Source: an uncultured Bacilli bacterium (lineage in GTDB: Bacteria; Bacillota_I; Bacilli_A; RF39; UBA660). Taken from it: a stretch of 64,000 bases of DNA. A model generated the notes under the pieces. The model was given only the letters and a program-made list of their open reading frames with translations. It did no database searches and had not been told where the DNA came from. Positions 34,712-43,206 of this stretch are shown here, piece by piece. Position 1 is the stretch's first letter. Each line of letters begins with the position of its first letter. The stretch is from positions 1 through 64,000 of the forward strand of contig CAKOSZ010000004.1 in NCBI GenBank assembly GCA_934119955.1, written 5' to 3'. The translations under genes and the position numbers were made by a program.

Positions 34712-35680
34712 ATGAAGAAAAAAAATAAAAAATATTTAATTACTTTTTTTGTTGTTTTAGGTTTAATATGTTCTTACACAATATGTCAAACTTTATTAAT
34801 TAATTCAAGAAAAGAACAAAGTGTAGTAGAAAAAGAAAAAAGATATATTAAAAATCAAGCCAAAGAAAGAGTTATGGATACGATTAATTTAACACTTAGT
34901 TATTTTACGGAAGTAGATACCACTAGTTATCAAGAATATGCTTATGAAGAAGATTTGGAGTATGATAAATTAACTAGGAATCAAAAAGTAATATATGATT
35001 CTATGCTCATGAATGTCTTGAATTTTAAGTATTTTAAATATGAAGCAAGTAAAGTAGGGTATGATACCTTAGATGATGTTTTAGTATCATTTGGGGCTTT
35101 AAAAACTGATCATCCTGAACTTGAAATTTATTTTACAATTAAAGAAATAATAAAAGATGATAAAACTCTTGGCTTAGAATCAGTTTATTTTATGCCATTT
35201 GATAAAGAAAACTTAAAAGCAGATGATATTGTTAAATTAAAAGAAGAAGTTAAAATATTTGAAGAAGAAGTTAATTTAATTATTTCTAACATGCCAAGTA
35301 ATTTGTCAGTTTATGATAAATATCGTTATTTAGCAACATATATATCTTTAAGAACAACTTATGATTATGATTTAGAAAACGGTAACCAGATATCAAATAT
35401 TTATGGTGCGATTGATAGTAAAACTTCAATTTGTGAAGGATATGCTAAGGCATTTAAGTATCTTTGTAAACGTGCTAATCTTTGGTGTAAGTTAGTTTCA
35501 GGAAAAGTAGGGGATACTAGTCATATGTGGAATTTAGTTAAAGTTAATGATAAATATTACCATGTTGATATAACTTTTGCTGATAGTAATGATCAAGCGC
35601 CAAATACTGATAACTGGTATAAATATTTCATGGTAGAAGAAGAAAAAATACTTGAAACTCATGTTAAATCTGTAAACTAA
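34712..35680 (+). CDS. Secreted transglutaminase-like (cysteine protease-fold) protein
   Basis: About 322 residues with an N-terminal membrane helix or uncleaved signal (about 8-26). The C-terminal half is a transglutaminase-like domain with the full catalytic triad: Cys241 in SICEGYAKAF, His271 in SHMWNLVKV and Asp286 in YHVDITFAD. In bacteria such proteins usually act as extracellular proteases or amidase-like enzymes on surface proteins. The frame is open further upstream, but the ATG at 34712 lies right after AGGTGG and starts the signal segment. Confidence 0.8.
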   Translation: MKKKNKKYLITFFVVLGLICSYTICQTLLINSRKEQSVVEKEKRYIKNQAKERVMDTINLTLSYFTEVDTTSYQEYAYEEDLEYDKLTRNQKVIYDSMLMNVLNFKYFKYEASKVGYDTLDDVLVSFGALKTDHPELEIYFTIKEIIKDDKTLGLESVYFMPFDKENLKADDIVKLKEEVKIFEEEVNLIISNMPSNLSVYDKYRYLATYISLRTTYDYDLENGNQISNIYGAIDSKTSICEGYAKAFKYLCKRANLWCKLVSGKVGDTSHMWNLVKVNDKYYHVDITFADSNDQAPNTDNWYKYFMVEEEKILETHVKSVN

Positions 35681-35728
35681 ACTTAATAATTAAAAAAATA
35701 TGATATAATTAATCTTGGAGGAATTAAA

Positions 35729-36577
35729 ATGATAAAAGGAAAACCCTTTGTAAAGTGGGCTGGGGGTAAAAGACAAATTATTGATGAATTAAAAAAACAT
35801 ATACCAGAAGAATATAATACTTATTATGAACCATTTATTGGTGGTGGGGCTCTTCTTTTTGAACTATCTCCTAAACGTGCTGTTATAAATGATTCTAATA
35901 AAGAACTTATGAACGTCTATCAAGTATTATGTGATGAAGAATTATTTAAAAAAATGTGTCGAGTTTTAAATGATTATGAAAAAAATCACAGCGAAGAGTT
36001 TTTCTATGAAATAAGAAATAAAGATAGAAGTAAAGCATCTTTTAACAAATTATCTAGTTATACAAGAGCAGCCAGAACAATTTATTTAAATAAGGCTTGT
36101 TTTAATGGTTTATACCGTGTTAATTCAAAAGGAGAATTCAATGTTCCTTTTGGTAAAAAAATAAAAGTAAACACCTATGAAGGTAATAATTTAATAACAG
36201 TTAGTAATTACTTAACCATGAATGATATAAAAATATTAAATACAGATTTTGAAGAAGCAGTTTCATGTGCTAAAAAGCATGATTTTGTTTACTTTGATCC
36301 CCCATATGATACAGATACTAGTATATTTAATAGTTATACAGAAACAGGTTTTGATAAAGATGAACAAAGAAGACTTGCTAAGGTATTTTATGAATTAGAT
36401 AAAAAAGGTGTGTACGTTATGCTTTCAAATCATAATACTAATTTAATAAAAGAATTATATAAGGATTATAATATTTATAAAGTAAAAGCAAGACGTAATA
36501 TTAATTCTAATGCTTCTAAACGAGGACTTGTTGAAGAAATAATAATTACAAATTTTAAGAATGAAGAATCTTTTTAA
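35729..36577 (+). CDS. Dam-family DNA adenine N6-methyltransferase
   Basis: A 282-residue class D12 (alpha group) methyltransferase. FVKWAGGKRQ (residues 7-16) and YYEPFIGGGALLFEL form the AdoMet site; the catalytic DPPYDTDTS starts at residue 190. The D12 family includes Dam and DpnM and often recognises GATC, but specificity cannot be read from sequence alone. No restriction endonuclease is next to it, so it looks like an orphan enzyme. An extended -10 TGATATAAT lies about 20 bases before the start and GGAGG precedes the ATG. Confidence 0.9.
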   Translation: MIKGKPFVKWAGGKRQIIDELKKHIPEEYNTYYEPFIGGGALLFELSPKRAVINDSNKELMNVYQVLCDEELFKKMCRVLNDYEKNHSEEFFYEIRNKDRSKASFNKLSSYTRAARTIYLNKACFNGLYRVNSKGEFNVPFGKKIKVNTYEGNNLITVSNYLTMNDIKILNTDFEEAVSCAKKHDFVYFDPPYDTDTSIFNSYTETGFDKDEQRRLAKVFYELDKKGVYVMLSNHNTNLIKELYKDYNIYKVKARRNINSNASKRGLVEEIIITNFKNEESF

Positions 36578-36636
36578 TAAAGTATTGTTCATTTTTTCTT
36601 TTTGTGCTAGAATATTTTACACCAAGGGGAGGATTT

Positions 36637-37173
36637 ATGGAAAATACAGAAGATATGGAATTAAATGTTCAAGAAATAAAAGAACTTCTTGATAAATTAT
36701 ACGATTTAAAAAGTAAAAATACCAGAGAAATTAATTTTTATCGTGGTATTATTGTTTCAATAAATAACGATACTAATTTAAAGAAAGATGAATTAAATGA
36801 TAAATTATCTAAATATAGAATTTTTAGAATAGTTAATTTTCTTTCATTTGTTTTAGCATTTTATACTAATAATGTTATAAATAAGTATATTAATTCAAGA
36901 ATTTTAGATGATATAAGAAGAAATATTTTTGAATTAACAGAACTTATCATTTATTTTATTCCGGTTATTGCTATTTTTGATACTGAAACTAGAAACAGAG
37001 ATTTAAAAGAAGAAATAAAGACTAAAAAAGATGAATTTAAATTATCTCGTGCTAAACTTCATGAATATAAAATTAAGTATCGTCATTTAATAATGGAAAA
37101 TAGAACAATAGAAGAAATGATTTTATCATGTTATACTAGAATAAATGATCTTAAAGATAGAAAAATTTTCTAA
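36637..37173 (+). CDS. Uncharacterised coiled-coil membrane protein
   Basis: About 178 residues with charged helical segments at both ends (about 1-60 and 125-178) likely to form coiled coils, and two hydrophobic stretches between (about 68-85 and 105-122) that could be a membrane hairpin. No family is recognised. The ATG at 36637 follows GGGGAGG. It stands between the methylase and hpt genes on the same strand, with a promoter for hpt after it. Confidence 0.5.
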   Translation: MENTEDMELNVQEIKELLDKLYDLKSKNTREINFYRGIIVSINNDTNLKKDELNDKLSKYRIFRIVNFLSFVLAFYTNNVINKYINSRILDDIRRNIFELTELIIYFIPVIAIFDTETRNRDLKEEIKTKKDEFKLSRAKLHEYKIKYRHLIMENRTIEEMILSCYTRINDLKDRKIF

Positions 37174-37203
37174 AAATTTAGTGTAAAAAGTTTAAAAAAA
37201 TAA

Positions 37204-37232
37204 TTTACTTTAAATAAACTAAATGTTATAAT
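37204..37232 (+). promoter_or_regulatory. Promoter of hpt
   Basis: TTTACT (37204-37209), 17-base spacer, TATAAT (37227-37232) with TG one base before it; start codon 28 bases further. Confidence 0.7.
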
Positions 37233-37260
37233 TGTAATATGTTTTTTAGAAGGAGTATTT

Positions 37261-37776
37261 ATGAATATTGATGTTTTAATTAGTGAAAAAGAATTAGATA
37301 AAAGAATTGGTGAAATTGCTAAACAAATTGAAAACGACTACAAGGGCGAGGAAGTTGTTTTTTGTTCTGTTTTAAAAGGAGCAATATTTTTTACAGTCGA
37401 TTTGATGAAAAAGTATCAAGGAGACTGTGAAATTAACTTTGTTAGAGTTTCTAGCTATCAAGGAGAAAATTCAACCGGAGTAATTACTATGAAAATTCCT
37501 TTAAAAAGAGAAGATATTGAAAATAAAAATATAATTTTAGTAGAAGACATAGTGGATACTGGTAGAACTTTTAAATACTTAGTTGAATATGTAAAAGAAA
37601 TGAATCCAAAGAGTGTTAAAACTTGTGTTTTATTAGATAAAAAAGCAAGACGAGTTATTGAATTTGAACCAGATTATACAGCATTTTCAATAGATGATTT
37701 ATTTGTTGTTGGTTATGGTTTAGACTATGATGAGAAACTTCGTAATCTTTCTTATGTAGGATATGTAAAAAAATAA
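37261..37776 (+). CDS. hpt: Hypoxanthine phosphoribosyltransferase
   Basis: Purine salvage enzyme making IMP or GMP from hypoxanthine or guanine and PRPP. The 171 residues show the PRPP-binding loop ILVEDIVDTGRTF at about 100-112, VFCSVLKGAIFFTVDLM and the C-terminal FVVGYGLDYDEKLRNLSYVG that contacts the purine base. Length is standard. It works with guaB and guaA at the end of the window in guanine nucleotide supply. AAGGAG precedes the ATG. Confidence 0.96.
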   Translation: MNIDVLISEKELDKRIGEIAKQIENDYKGEEVVFCSVLKGAIFFTVDLMKKYQGDCEINFVRVSSYQGENSTGVITMKIPLKREDIENKNIILVEDIVDTGRTFKYLVEYVKEMNPKSVKTCVLLDKKARRVIEFEPDYTAFSIDDLFVVGYGLDYDEKLRNLSYVGYVKK

Positions 37777-37889
37777 AATACATATTTTTTTTATTTGAAA
37801 AAAAACGTAAATTATCTGTCAAGTTTTGGAAATTAACTTGCATATTTTGACCCCACATATTATTCTAATAATAGAGGGAGAGTGAGATT

Positions 37890-38084
37890 GTGATATATCC
37901 ATCAATCGATAAATTACTTAACATAGTATCTTCAAAATATGAACTTGTTCATATCGCTGTAAAAAGAAGTAAACAAATTAGTAGAACTAATTTTCTACAA
38001 ATGCCAGTTAAGAAATATAAATCAGCCAAAAACATAGGAAGAGCCTTAGAAGAAGTTGCCGAAGGGTTGATTAAAATAAAATAA
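37890..38084 (+). CDS. rpoZ: RNA polymerase omega subunit
   Basis: The 64-residue subunit helps RNA polymerase assembly by clamping the beta' subunit. IYPSIDKLLNIVSSKYELVHIA at the N-terminus and the KNIGRALEEVAEGLIKIK C-terminus are the conserved omega features. It starts with GTG, with GAGGGAGAG upstream. In Firmicutes rpoZ usually follows gmk and precedes coaBC/priA; here it stands alone. Confidence 0.9.
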   Translation: MIYPSIDKLLNIVSSKYELVHIAVKRSKQISRTNFLQMPVKKYKSAKNIGRALEEVAEGLIKIK

Positions 38085-38088
38085 TAAC

Positions 38089-38117
38089 TTGACTATTCAA
38101 AAATAATTAGTTACAAT
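38089..38117 (+). promoter_or_regulatory. Promoter of Flp-like pilin gene
   Basis: TTGACT (38089-38094), 17-base spacer, TACAAT (38112-38117), 28 bases before the start codon. Confidence 0.7.
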
Positions 38118-38145
38118 ATAGTTAGAGGGATAGTTAGGTGATTAT

Positions 38146-38343
38146 ATGAATAAAAAAGGACAAGCATTAGTAGAATATGTTTTAATTATAGCACTTATAT
38201 CTGTTGTTATAATAGCAATTGTAAATGCTTTTGGTGGCTATTTAAAAGATGCTATGACAAAATCTTCATGTTCTTTAATAGGTGAAGAATATGAAAAAGG
38301 TGATAAGCCAGGGGAAGGACATTGTAAAAGTAAAAGTAATTGA
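38146..38343 (+). CDS. Flp-type pilin-like protein
   Basis: The 65 residues begin with a short basic leader (MNKKG) followed by QALVEYVLIIALISVVIIA, the class III/Flp pilin pattern: Glu at position +5 after the likely cleavage site and a long hydrophobic helix. The C-terminal half is short and charged, with two Cys that could form a disulfide. Flp pilins need TadV-type peptidase and TadA/B/C; none is in the window. The gene is monocistronic with its own promoter and terminator. Confidence 0.75.
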   Translation: MNKKGQALVEYVLIIALISVVIIAIVNAFGGYLKDAMTKSSCSLIGEEYEKGDKPGEGHCKSKSN

Positions 38344-38366
38344 TTTTTAATTATCAATTACTTTTT
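38335..38366 (+). terminator. Rho-independent terminator after pilin gene
   Basis: AGTAATTGAT (38335-38344) and ATCAATTACT (38353-38362) pair perfectly, followed by five T. The stem overlaps the last codons and stop. Confidence 0.75.
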
Positions 38367-38413
38367 GTATAAATACTTTTAGAAAAAAAATACATACTAA
38401 TAGGGGTGATTAT

Positions 38414-39682
38414 GTGAAAACAAAAGAAATCGATCTTAAATATGCTAAATTACATCTTATAAAAACCAAAGATTTTCGTTCTATCAACATAAAAGTTTTA
38501 TTAAAAGATGAAATTAGAAAAGAAGATATAACAAAAAGAAATTTTTTAGCAGAATATTTAATTTTAACTACTAAAAAATATAAAACTAGACAAGAATTAT
38601 CACTTAAAATTCAAGAGTTATATTCATTATTTTTAAGTGCTTATAATACAAGAATAGGTAATTATTTAATAACCAAGTTTAATTTATCTATGCTAGATCC
38701 TAAATATACTGAAAGTTGTATGTTAAATGATAGTATTGATTTATTAAGTGAAGTTATCTTTAATCCTAATCAAAAAAATGGTAAATTTGATTCTAATAGT
38801 TTTAATATTGTTAAAAGAGGTATTTTAAATGAAATTAAAACTTTAAAAGAAAATCCTAAGGATTATGCTAATATTAAAATGTTTGAAAACATGGATAAAG
38901 ATGCTCCTTATTCTTATAATGGATATGGTTACTTAGAAGATTTAGAAAAAATAGATGAAAAAAACTTATATGAGTATTATAAAGACTTTATTAAAACAGC
39001 CTCTGTTGATATCTATGTAATTGGTAACTTTGATGAAAAAGAAATGATTAGAATAATTAAGGAAAAATTAAATTTTAAAACCTTAAAAAAAGAAAAAAAA
39101 GATATATACGTTAAAAATAATATTAATAAAGAAAAAACAATCATTGAAAAAGACAAATTTAAGCAATCAAAATTAGCAATTGGTTGTAAATTAAAAGATT
39201 TAACTGATTTTGAAAGAAAATATGTCATTAATATGTATAATATGATTTTAGGTGGGGGCTTTAATTCTAAGTTTATGCAAGAAATTAGAGAAAAAAATTC
39301 TCTTGCTTATTATATAAATTCTAGTATTTTAAAGGCTGATAACATTTTATTAATTCAATCAGGTATTAGTGCTAATAACTTTAAAAAAGTAATATCTAGC
39401 ATTAAAAAAATCATGAAAGAGATGGAACGTGGTAATATTAAAGAGAGTGAACTCGAAAATTCTAAAACAGAATATTTAAGTTTATTAGATGAAATAAATG
39501 ATAGTATTGATAGTATTTTAGAAAATAAAATAGCAACGTCTTTACTAAATTTAGATGAGTTTTCAGTTAGAAAAGAAAAAATGAAAGAAGTAACTATTAA
39601 AGATATAAGTAATTTGGCTAAAAAGGTTCATATAGATACAATTTATTTACTAGAAGATGGGGGAAACAATGAAGAAATTTAA
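38414..39682 (+). CDS. yfmF: M16 family peptidase-like protein, YfmF type
   Basis: The 422-residue protein has the two-lobed M16 (pitrilysin/insulysin) fold but lacks the HXXEH zinc motif, so it is the non-catalytic partner of the next gene. FNLSMLDP, LSEVIFNPN, NIVKRGILNEIKTLKENPKDYA and LGGGFNSKFMQEIREKNSLAYY are typical. YfmF/YfmH-type pairs are named for an association with EF-P 5-aminopentanol modification in B. subtilis. The start codon is GTG after GGGGTGA; the ATG two bases earlier meets a TGA at once. Confidence 0.85.
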   Translation: MKTKEIDLKYAKLHLIKTKDFRSINIKVLLKDEIRKEDITKRNFLAEYLILTTKKYKTRQELSLKIQELYSLFLSAYNTRIGNYLITKFNLSMLDPKYTESCMLNDSIDLLSEVIFNPNQKNGKFDSNSFNIVKRGILNEIKTLKENPKDYANIKMFENMDKDAPYSYNGYGYLEDLEKIDEKNLYEYYKDFIKTASVDIYVIGNFDEKEMIRIIKEKLNFKTLKKEKKDIYVKNNINKEKTIIEKDKFKQSKLAIGCKLKDLTDFERKYVINMYNMILGGGFNSKFMQEIREKNSLAYYINSSILKADNILLIQSGISANNFKKVISSIKKIMKEMERGNIKESELENSKTEYLSLLDEINDSIDSILENKIATSLLNLDEFSVRKEKMKEVTIKDISNLAKKVHIDTIYLLEDGGNNEEI

Positions 39683-40949
39683 TTATAATAACTTAGATCA
39701 AAATGTTTATTCTTTTACTTTAAAAAATGGATTTCAAGTATATCTTGTTCCATATAAAAAGAAAAAAAATTATTATGCTGTTTTAGGAACTAAATATGGT
39801 TCTATGGATATTAGTTTTAAATTAAATGATAAAGATGTTACTTCTCCTTTTGGAACGGCTCATTTTTTAGAACATAAAATATTTGAACAAGAAGATGGGA
39901 TAGATCCTTTTAAAATGTTTTCTAAAAGTGGAGTTAGTACTAATGCTTCAACTACATTTACTAATACTAGATATTATATCTGGGGTGTTAATGAATTAGA
40001 AAAAAATTTAAATTTCCTTTTAGATTTTGTTTATTCACCTTATTTTACAGATAGTAATGTAGAAAAAGAAAAAGGTATTATTAAAGAAGAAATACTAATG
40101 TATGAAGATGATACTTCATGGGCTCTTGATGATACTTTAAGAAAAAATATATTTCATGAATTACCAGTTAAAGAAAAAATTGCTGGAAGTGTTGCAACAA
40201 TTAATGAAATTACAAAAGAAGATTTGTATGATGCCTATAATGCTTTTTATAATCCTAGTAATATGTATCTTGTAATAGGTGGAAACATCGATATTAAAAG
40301 CATTAAAGACTTAATTTTAAATCATGAAAAAATAAATAGTTTTAAAACTAATAAATTAGAAAGAAAAGTATACGAAGAACCAAATGATGTTAAAGAAGAA
40401 TTTATAACTTTATATAAAAATATAAAGGTTCCTAAAATAGAGTTTGGAATTAAAATAAATAAAAAAGATTTCTCTTTTGATGATAATACTTTAAATATGT
40501 ATTTAGGAGTAATTTTAACATCTCTTTTTGGCGGGACTTCTAATTTTAGACAAGAAGTAATGTCGAATAACTTAGCAACTAATTTCTTTGAAGAAAAAAG
40601 TAATTATCAAGATTTTTTACTTTTAACAATTACGGCTGAATCAGACAAAGCAGATATTTTAGTTGATAAAATTAAAAATACTTTTAAGAACATAAAAATT
40701 AAAAAAGAAGAACTTGAAAGAATTAAAAAAGTTTGGATTGCTAGTGAAATAAGAATGATTGATAATGTCGAAATAACAGTTGATAATATTTATAGTGATT
40801 TAATTCAATATAATAAAGTATATGAAAATAGAATAGAAGAAATTAAAAAGTTAAATATAAAAGATTTAAATAAAGTTATAAAAGAACTTGATGTATCTAA
40901 TCAAAGTTTAGTAATGATTTTACCACTTGAAAGTGAAGAATTATTTTGA
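39669..40949 (+). CDS. yfmH: M16 family zinc metallopeptidase, YfmH type
   Basis: Catalytic partner of the pair, about 426 residues. The inverse zinc motif HFLEH (near residue 71) with a downstream Glu in KEKGIIKEEILMYEDDTSW is intact, and the second lobe has the LFGGTSNFRQEVMSNN segment. The protein probably forms a heterodimer with the preceding product and cleaves peptides. The ATG at 39669 after GGGGG is chosen over the ATG 12 bases upstream; it overlaps yfmF by 14 bases. Confidence 0.88.
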   Translation: MKKFNYNNLDQNVYSFTLKNGFQVYLVPYKKKKNYYAVLGTKYGSMDISFKLNDKDVTSPFGTAHFLEHKIFEQEDGIDPFKMFSKSGVSTNASTTFTNTRYYIWGVNELEKNLNFLLDFVYSPYFTDSNVEKEKGIIKEEILMYEDDTSWALDDTLRKNIFHELPVKEKIAGSVATINEITKEDLYDAYNAFYNPSNMYLVIGGNIDIKSIKDLILNHEKINSFKTNKLERKVYEEPNDVKEEFITLYKNIKVPKIEFGIKINKKDFSFDDNTLNMYLGVILTSLFGGTSNFRQEVMSNNLATNFFEEKSNYQDFLLLTITAESDKADILVDKIKNTFKNIKIKKEELERIKKVWIASEIRMIDNVEITVDNIYSDLIQYNKVYENRIEEIKKLNIKDLNKVIKELDVSNQSLVMILPLESEELF

Positions 40950-40969
40950 CTTTAATTAAATCTTTTTTC

Positions 40970-40998
40970 TTGTTATTAAAAAAAAATAATGCTATACT
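40970..40998 (+). promoter_or_regulatory. Promoter of cadherin-like surface protein gene
   Basis: TTGTTA (40970-40975), 17-base spacer, extended -10 TGCTATACT (40990-40998), 20 bases before the start. Confidence 0.7.
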
Positions 40999-41017
40999 TA
41001 TATAGTAGAGAGGTTAT

Positions 41018-42298
41018 ATGAAAAAAAAATTATTAATTTTATTATTATGTTTGGGTTTTGTTAATGTTTATGCAGATAGTTATGTTACAGATATTTTAGT
41101 AGATGGAGTTAGTCTTCAAGGTTTTAGTAGTGATAAGTATGAGTATAATTTAGAAGTAGATAGTAAAAAAGATAAAATAACAGTCGTTTTTGTATATGAT
41201 AAGGATAAATATAAAGTATCAGGTACTCCTTCAAATATTAATTTAAATCCAGGATTAAATAAAGCAACTTTAATAGTTAAAGATAATGATTTAAAAACTT
41301 TGGCAACTTATGTTGTTAATATTACAAGAGAAGATGATAGAAGTAATGAAAATTCTTTATCAAGTTTAATGATAGGTGATAAAAAAGTAGAGTTAACTGA
41401 GAAATTAGAATATGATGTATTAGTTAATAATGATTTAAAAAAAGTGGAATTAAAGGCAACTTTAAAAGATCTTAATAGTAAATTTGTTAGTGGTTATGGT
41501 GAAAGAACAGGTAACAACAGTATTACTTTAAGTGGAGAAAAAACAAGTGTTGAAGTTAAAGTTGAGGCTGAAAATGGAGAGGTTAAAACTTATAAAATTA
41601 ATATTATAAAAGATGATTATAAAAGTAATGATAATTCTTTAAAATCTTTAAAAATAGATAAAATTCCTTTTAATTTTAAAAGTAATATTTATGAATATAA
41701 TTTAGATGCTATTTATGATGTTGATGTTATTAAATTAGAAGCAGTTGCAAATGATTCAAAGGCAACTATTACCTATGATAAAGAAATAAATTTAAAAGTA
41801 GGAATTAATAATATTATAATTAAAGTAGAAGCAGAAGATAAAAGTGTTAAAGAATATAAATTAAATATAACAAGAAGTGAGTTAGTACCTCTTGTTAAAG
41901 ATATAACAATTACTGGAATTGATTTTACTTTTGATAGTAATATTAAAACTTATAATATTAAAACAAATAATGATAAATTAAGTTTTAAAGTAACTTTAAA
42001 TGATGAAAATAGTAAAGTTAATGAAATTGGTAATGATAATATAACTAATAATAGTAAAGTTATTTTAGAAGTTAGTAATGACTCACAGGTAGAAACTTAT
42101 ACTTTTATAATTGAAAAAGAAGAATTAGATATTGATGATAAGAAAAATGATGATAATAAAATTAATGAAGATGCATCTACTAATGTAATAAATTCTTTTT
42201 TAAAAAAACATGAAATGATAATTGCTTTAAGTACTTTTGGACTTGGAATTTTACTTTTGTTAGTTGCAGTTGTTAGTAAAACTAGAAAAGTAAAATAA
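41018..42298 (+). CDS. Secreted cadherin-like beta-sandwich repeat protein
   Basis: The 426-residue protein has a signal peptide (MKKKLLILLLCLGFVNVYA), four beta-sandwich repeats of about 85-90 residues of the cadherin-like PF12733 type (each with a Ser/Asn-Leu-Ser-Ser-Leu-type start, a Tyr-X-Tyr/Val strand and a Thr-Tyr-Lys/Val-X-Asn-Ile end), an acidic linker and a C-terminal membrane helix (about 399-420) with a basic tail. It should be an extracellular, membrane-anchored adhesion or scaffold protein. Thymidine kinase follows but has its own start signals. Confidence 0.8.
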   Translation: MKKKLLILLLCLGFVNVYADSYVTDILVDGVSLQGFSSDKYEYNLEVDSKKDKITVVFVYDKDKYKVSGTPSNINLNPGLNKATLIVKDNDLKTLATYVVNITREDDRSNENSLSSLMIGDKKVELTEKLEYDVLVNNDLKKVELKATLKDLNSKFVSGYGERTGNNSITLSGEKTSVEVKVEAENGEVKTYKINIIKDDYKSNDNSLKSLKIDKIPFNFKSNIYEYNLDAIYDVDVIKLEAVANDSKATITYDKEINLKVGINNIIIKVEAEDKSVKEYKLNITRSELVPLVKDITITGIDFTFDSNIKTYNIKTNNDKLSFKVTLNDENSKVNEIGNDNITNNSKVILEVSNDSQVETYTFIIEKEELDIDDKKNDDNKINEDASTNVINSFLKKHEMIIALSTFGLGILLLLVAVVSKTRKVK

Positions 42299-42355
42299 TC
42301 GTCAAGATTATTGTTTATAAATATAATATTTGTTATTCTTAAAATGGTGATAGAA

Positions 42356-42961
42356 GTGGCAAAGTTATATTTTTTTTATGGGGCGATGAATTCAGGTAAA
42401 ACAACCAGAATACTTCAATGTAATTATAATTATGAAGAACAAGGTATGCGAGCAATTATTATGAAACCAAAAACAGATACTAAGGGAATGGATAAAATAG
42501 TGTCAAGAATAGGAGCAACAAAAAAGGTTGATTATTTAATTGACAAAAATGAAAATGTTTTTGATTTAATAATTAATGAGTATGGTCATGTTGATTTAAT
42601 TTTAGTAGATGAAGCCCAATTTTTAACAACAAGACAAGTTAATCAATTAATGGATATAGTAATTGATTTAGATATACCAGTTATGTGTTATGGTTTAAGA
42701 ACGGATTTTAAAGGTAATGATTTTCCAGGATCTAGAAGACTTTTGGCAATTAGTCATGAATTAACAGAAATAAAAACTATTTGTGAGTGCGGTAAAAAGG
42801 CTATGTTTAATGTAAGGCTTGTTAATGGTAAGGTAGCAACCGAGGGAGAAAGTGTTGCAATTGACGGAGAAGGAGAAGTTCATTATACAGTTGCATGTAG
42901 TAAATGTTTTAGAATGAAAACCAAACGCAAATTTGATCATCCAACAACAACATATGAATAA
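42356..42961 (+). CDS. tdk: Thymidine kinase
   Basis: Type II thymidine kinase phosphorylating thymidine in salvage. Starting at the GTG at 42356 gives about 201 residues with Ala-Lys-Leu-Tyr-Phe-Phe-Tyr then Walker A GAMNSGKTT, Walker B LILVDEAQFL, and structural zinc cysteines in CECGKKAMF and CSKCFRMK. GGTGA is five bases before this GTG, and the N-terminus then matches other bacterial Tdk; the longer frame from 42311 is not supported. Confidence 0.95.
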   Translation: MAKLYFFYGAMNSGKTTRILQCNYNYEEQGMRAIIMKPKTDTKGMDKIVSRIGATKKVDYLIDKNENVFDLIINEYGHVDLILVDEAQFLTTRQVNQLMDIVIDLDIPVMCYGLRTDFKGNDFPGSRRLLAISHELTEIKTICECGKKAMFNVRLVNGKVATEGESVAIDGEGEVHYTVACSKCFRMKTKRKFDHPTTTYE

Positions 42962-42963
42962 TT

Positions 42964-42989
42964 AGTAGAAATATTTTTCTACTTTTTTT
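42964..42989 (+). terminator. Rho-independent terminator after tdk
   Basis: AGTAGAAA (42964-42971) pairs with TTTCTACT (42976-42983), followed by a T run. Confidence 0.75.
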
Positions 42990-43206
42990 AATGTCAAAAA
43001 ACAATTATTATTTTAAATAACCTTGATTATGTAGCCAAAATAATTTATAATAAAATTGTATTAATAATAGAGGAGTGATTACTTTAACTAGATAATTTTA
43101 AAAAATATAATTGCTATACGAAAATGATTATTAATCAAAAAAAATATTTTGAAAGGGGAGATAAAAGAAAATAATTTAAAAAAACTTAAAATATAAAAGG
43201 AGGAGT

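Noticed and set aside
42311..42355. Longer N-terminus of thymidine kinase from the ATG at 42311
   Set aside because: The extra residues are not found in the family, and GGTGA lies at proper distance from the GTG at 42356.
43080..43206. Short coding frames before the Flg_new gene
   Set aside because: Frames are interrupted after a few codons and none has both a start and a useful ribosome-binding site.
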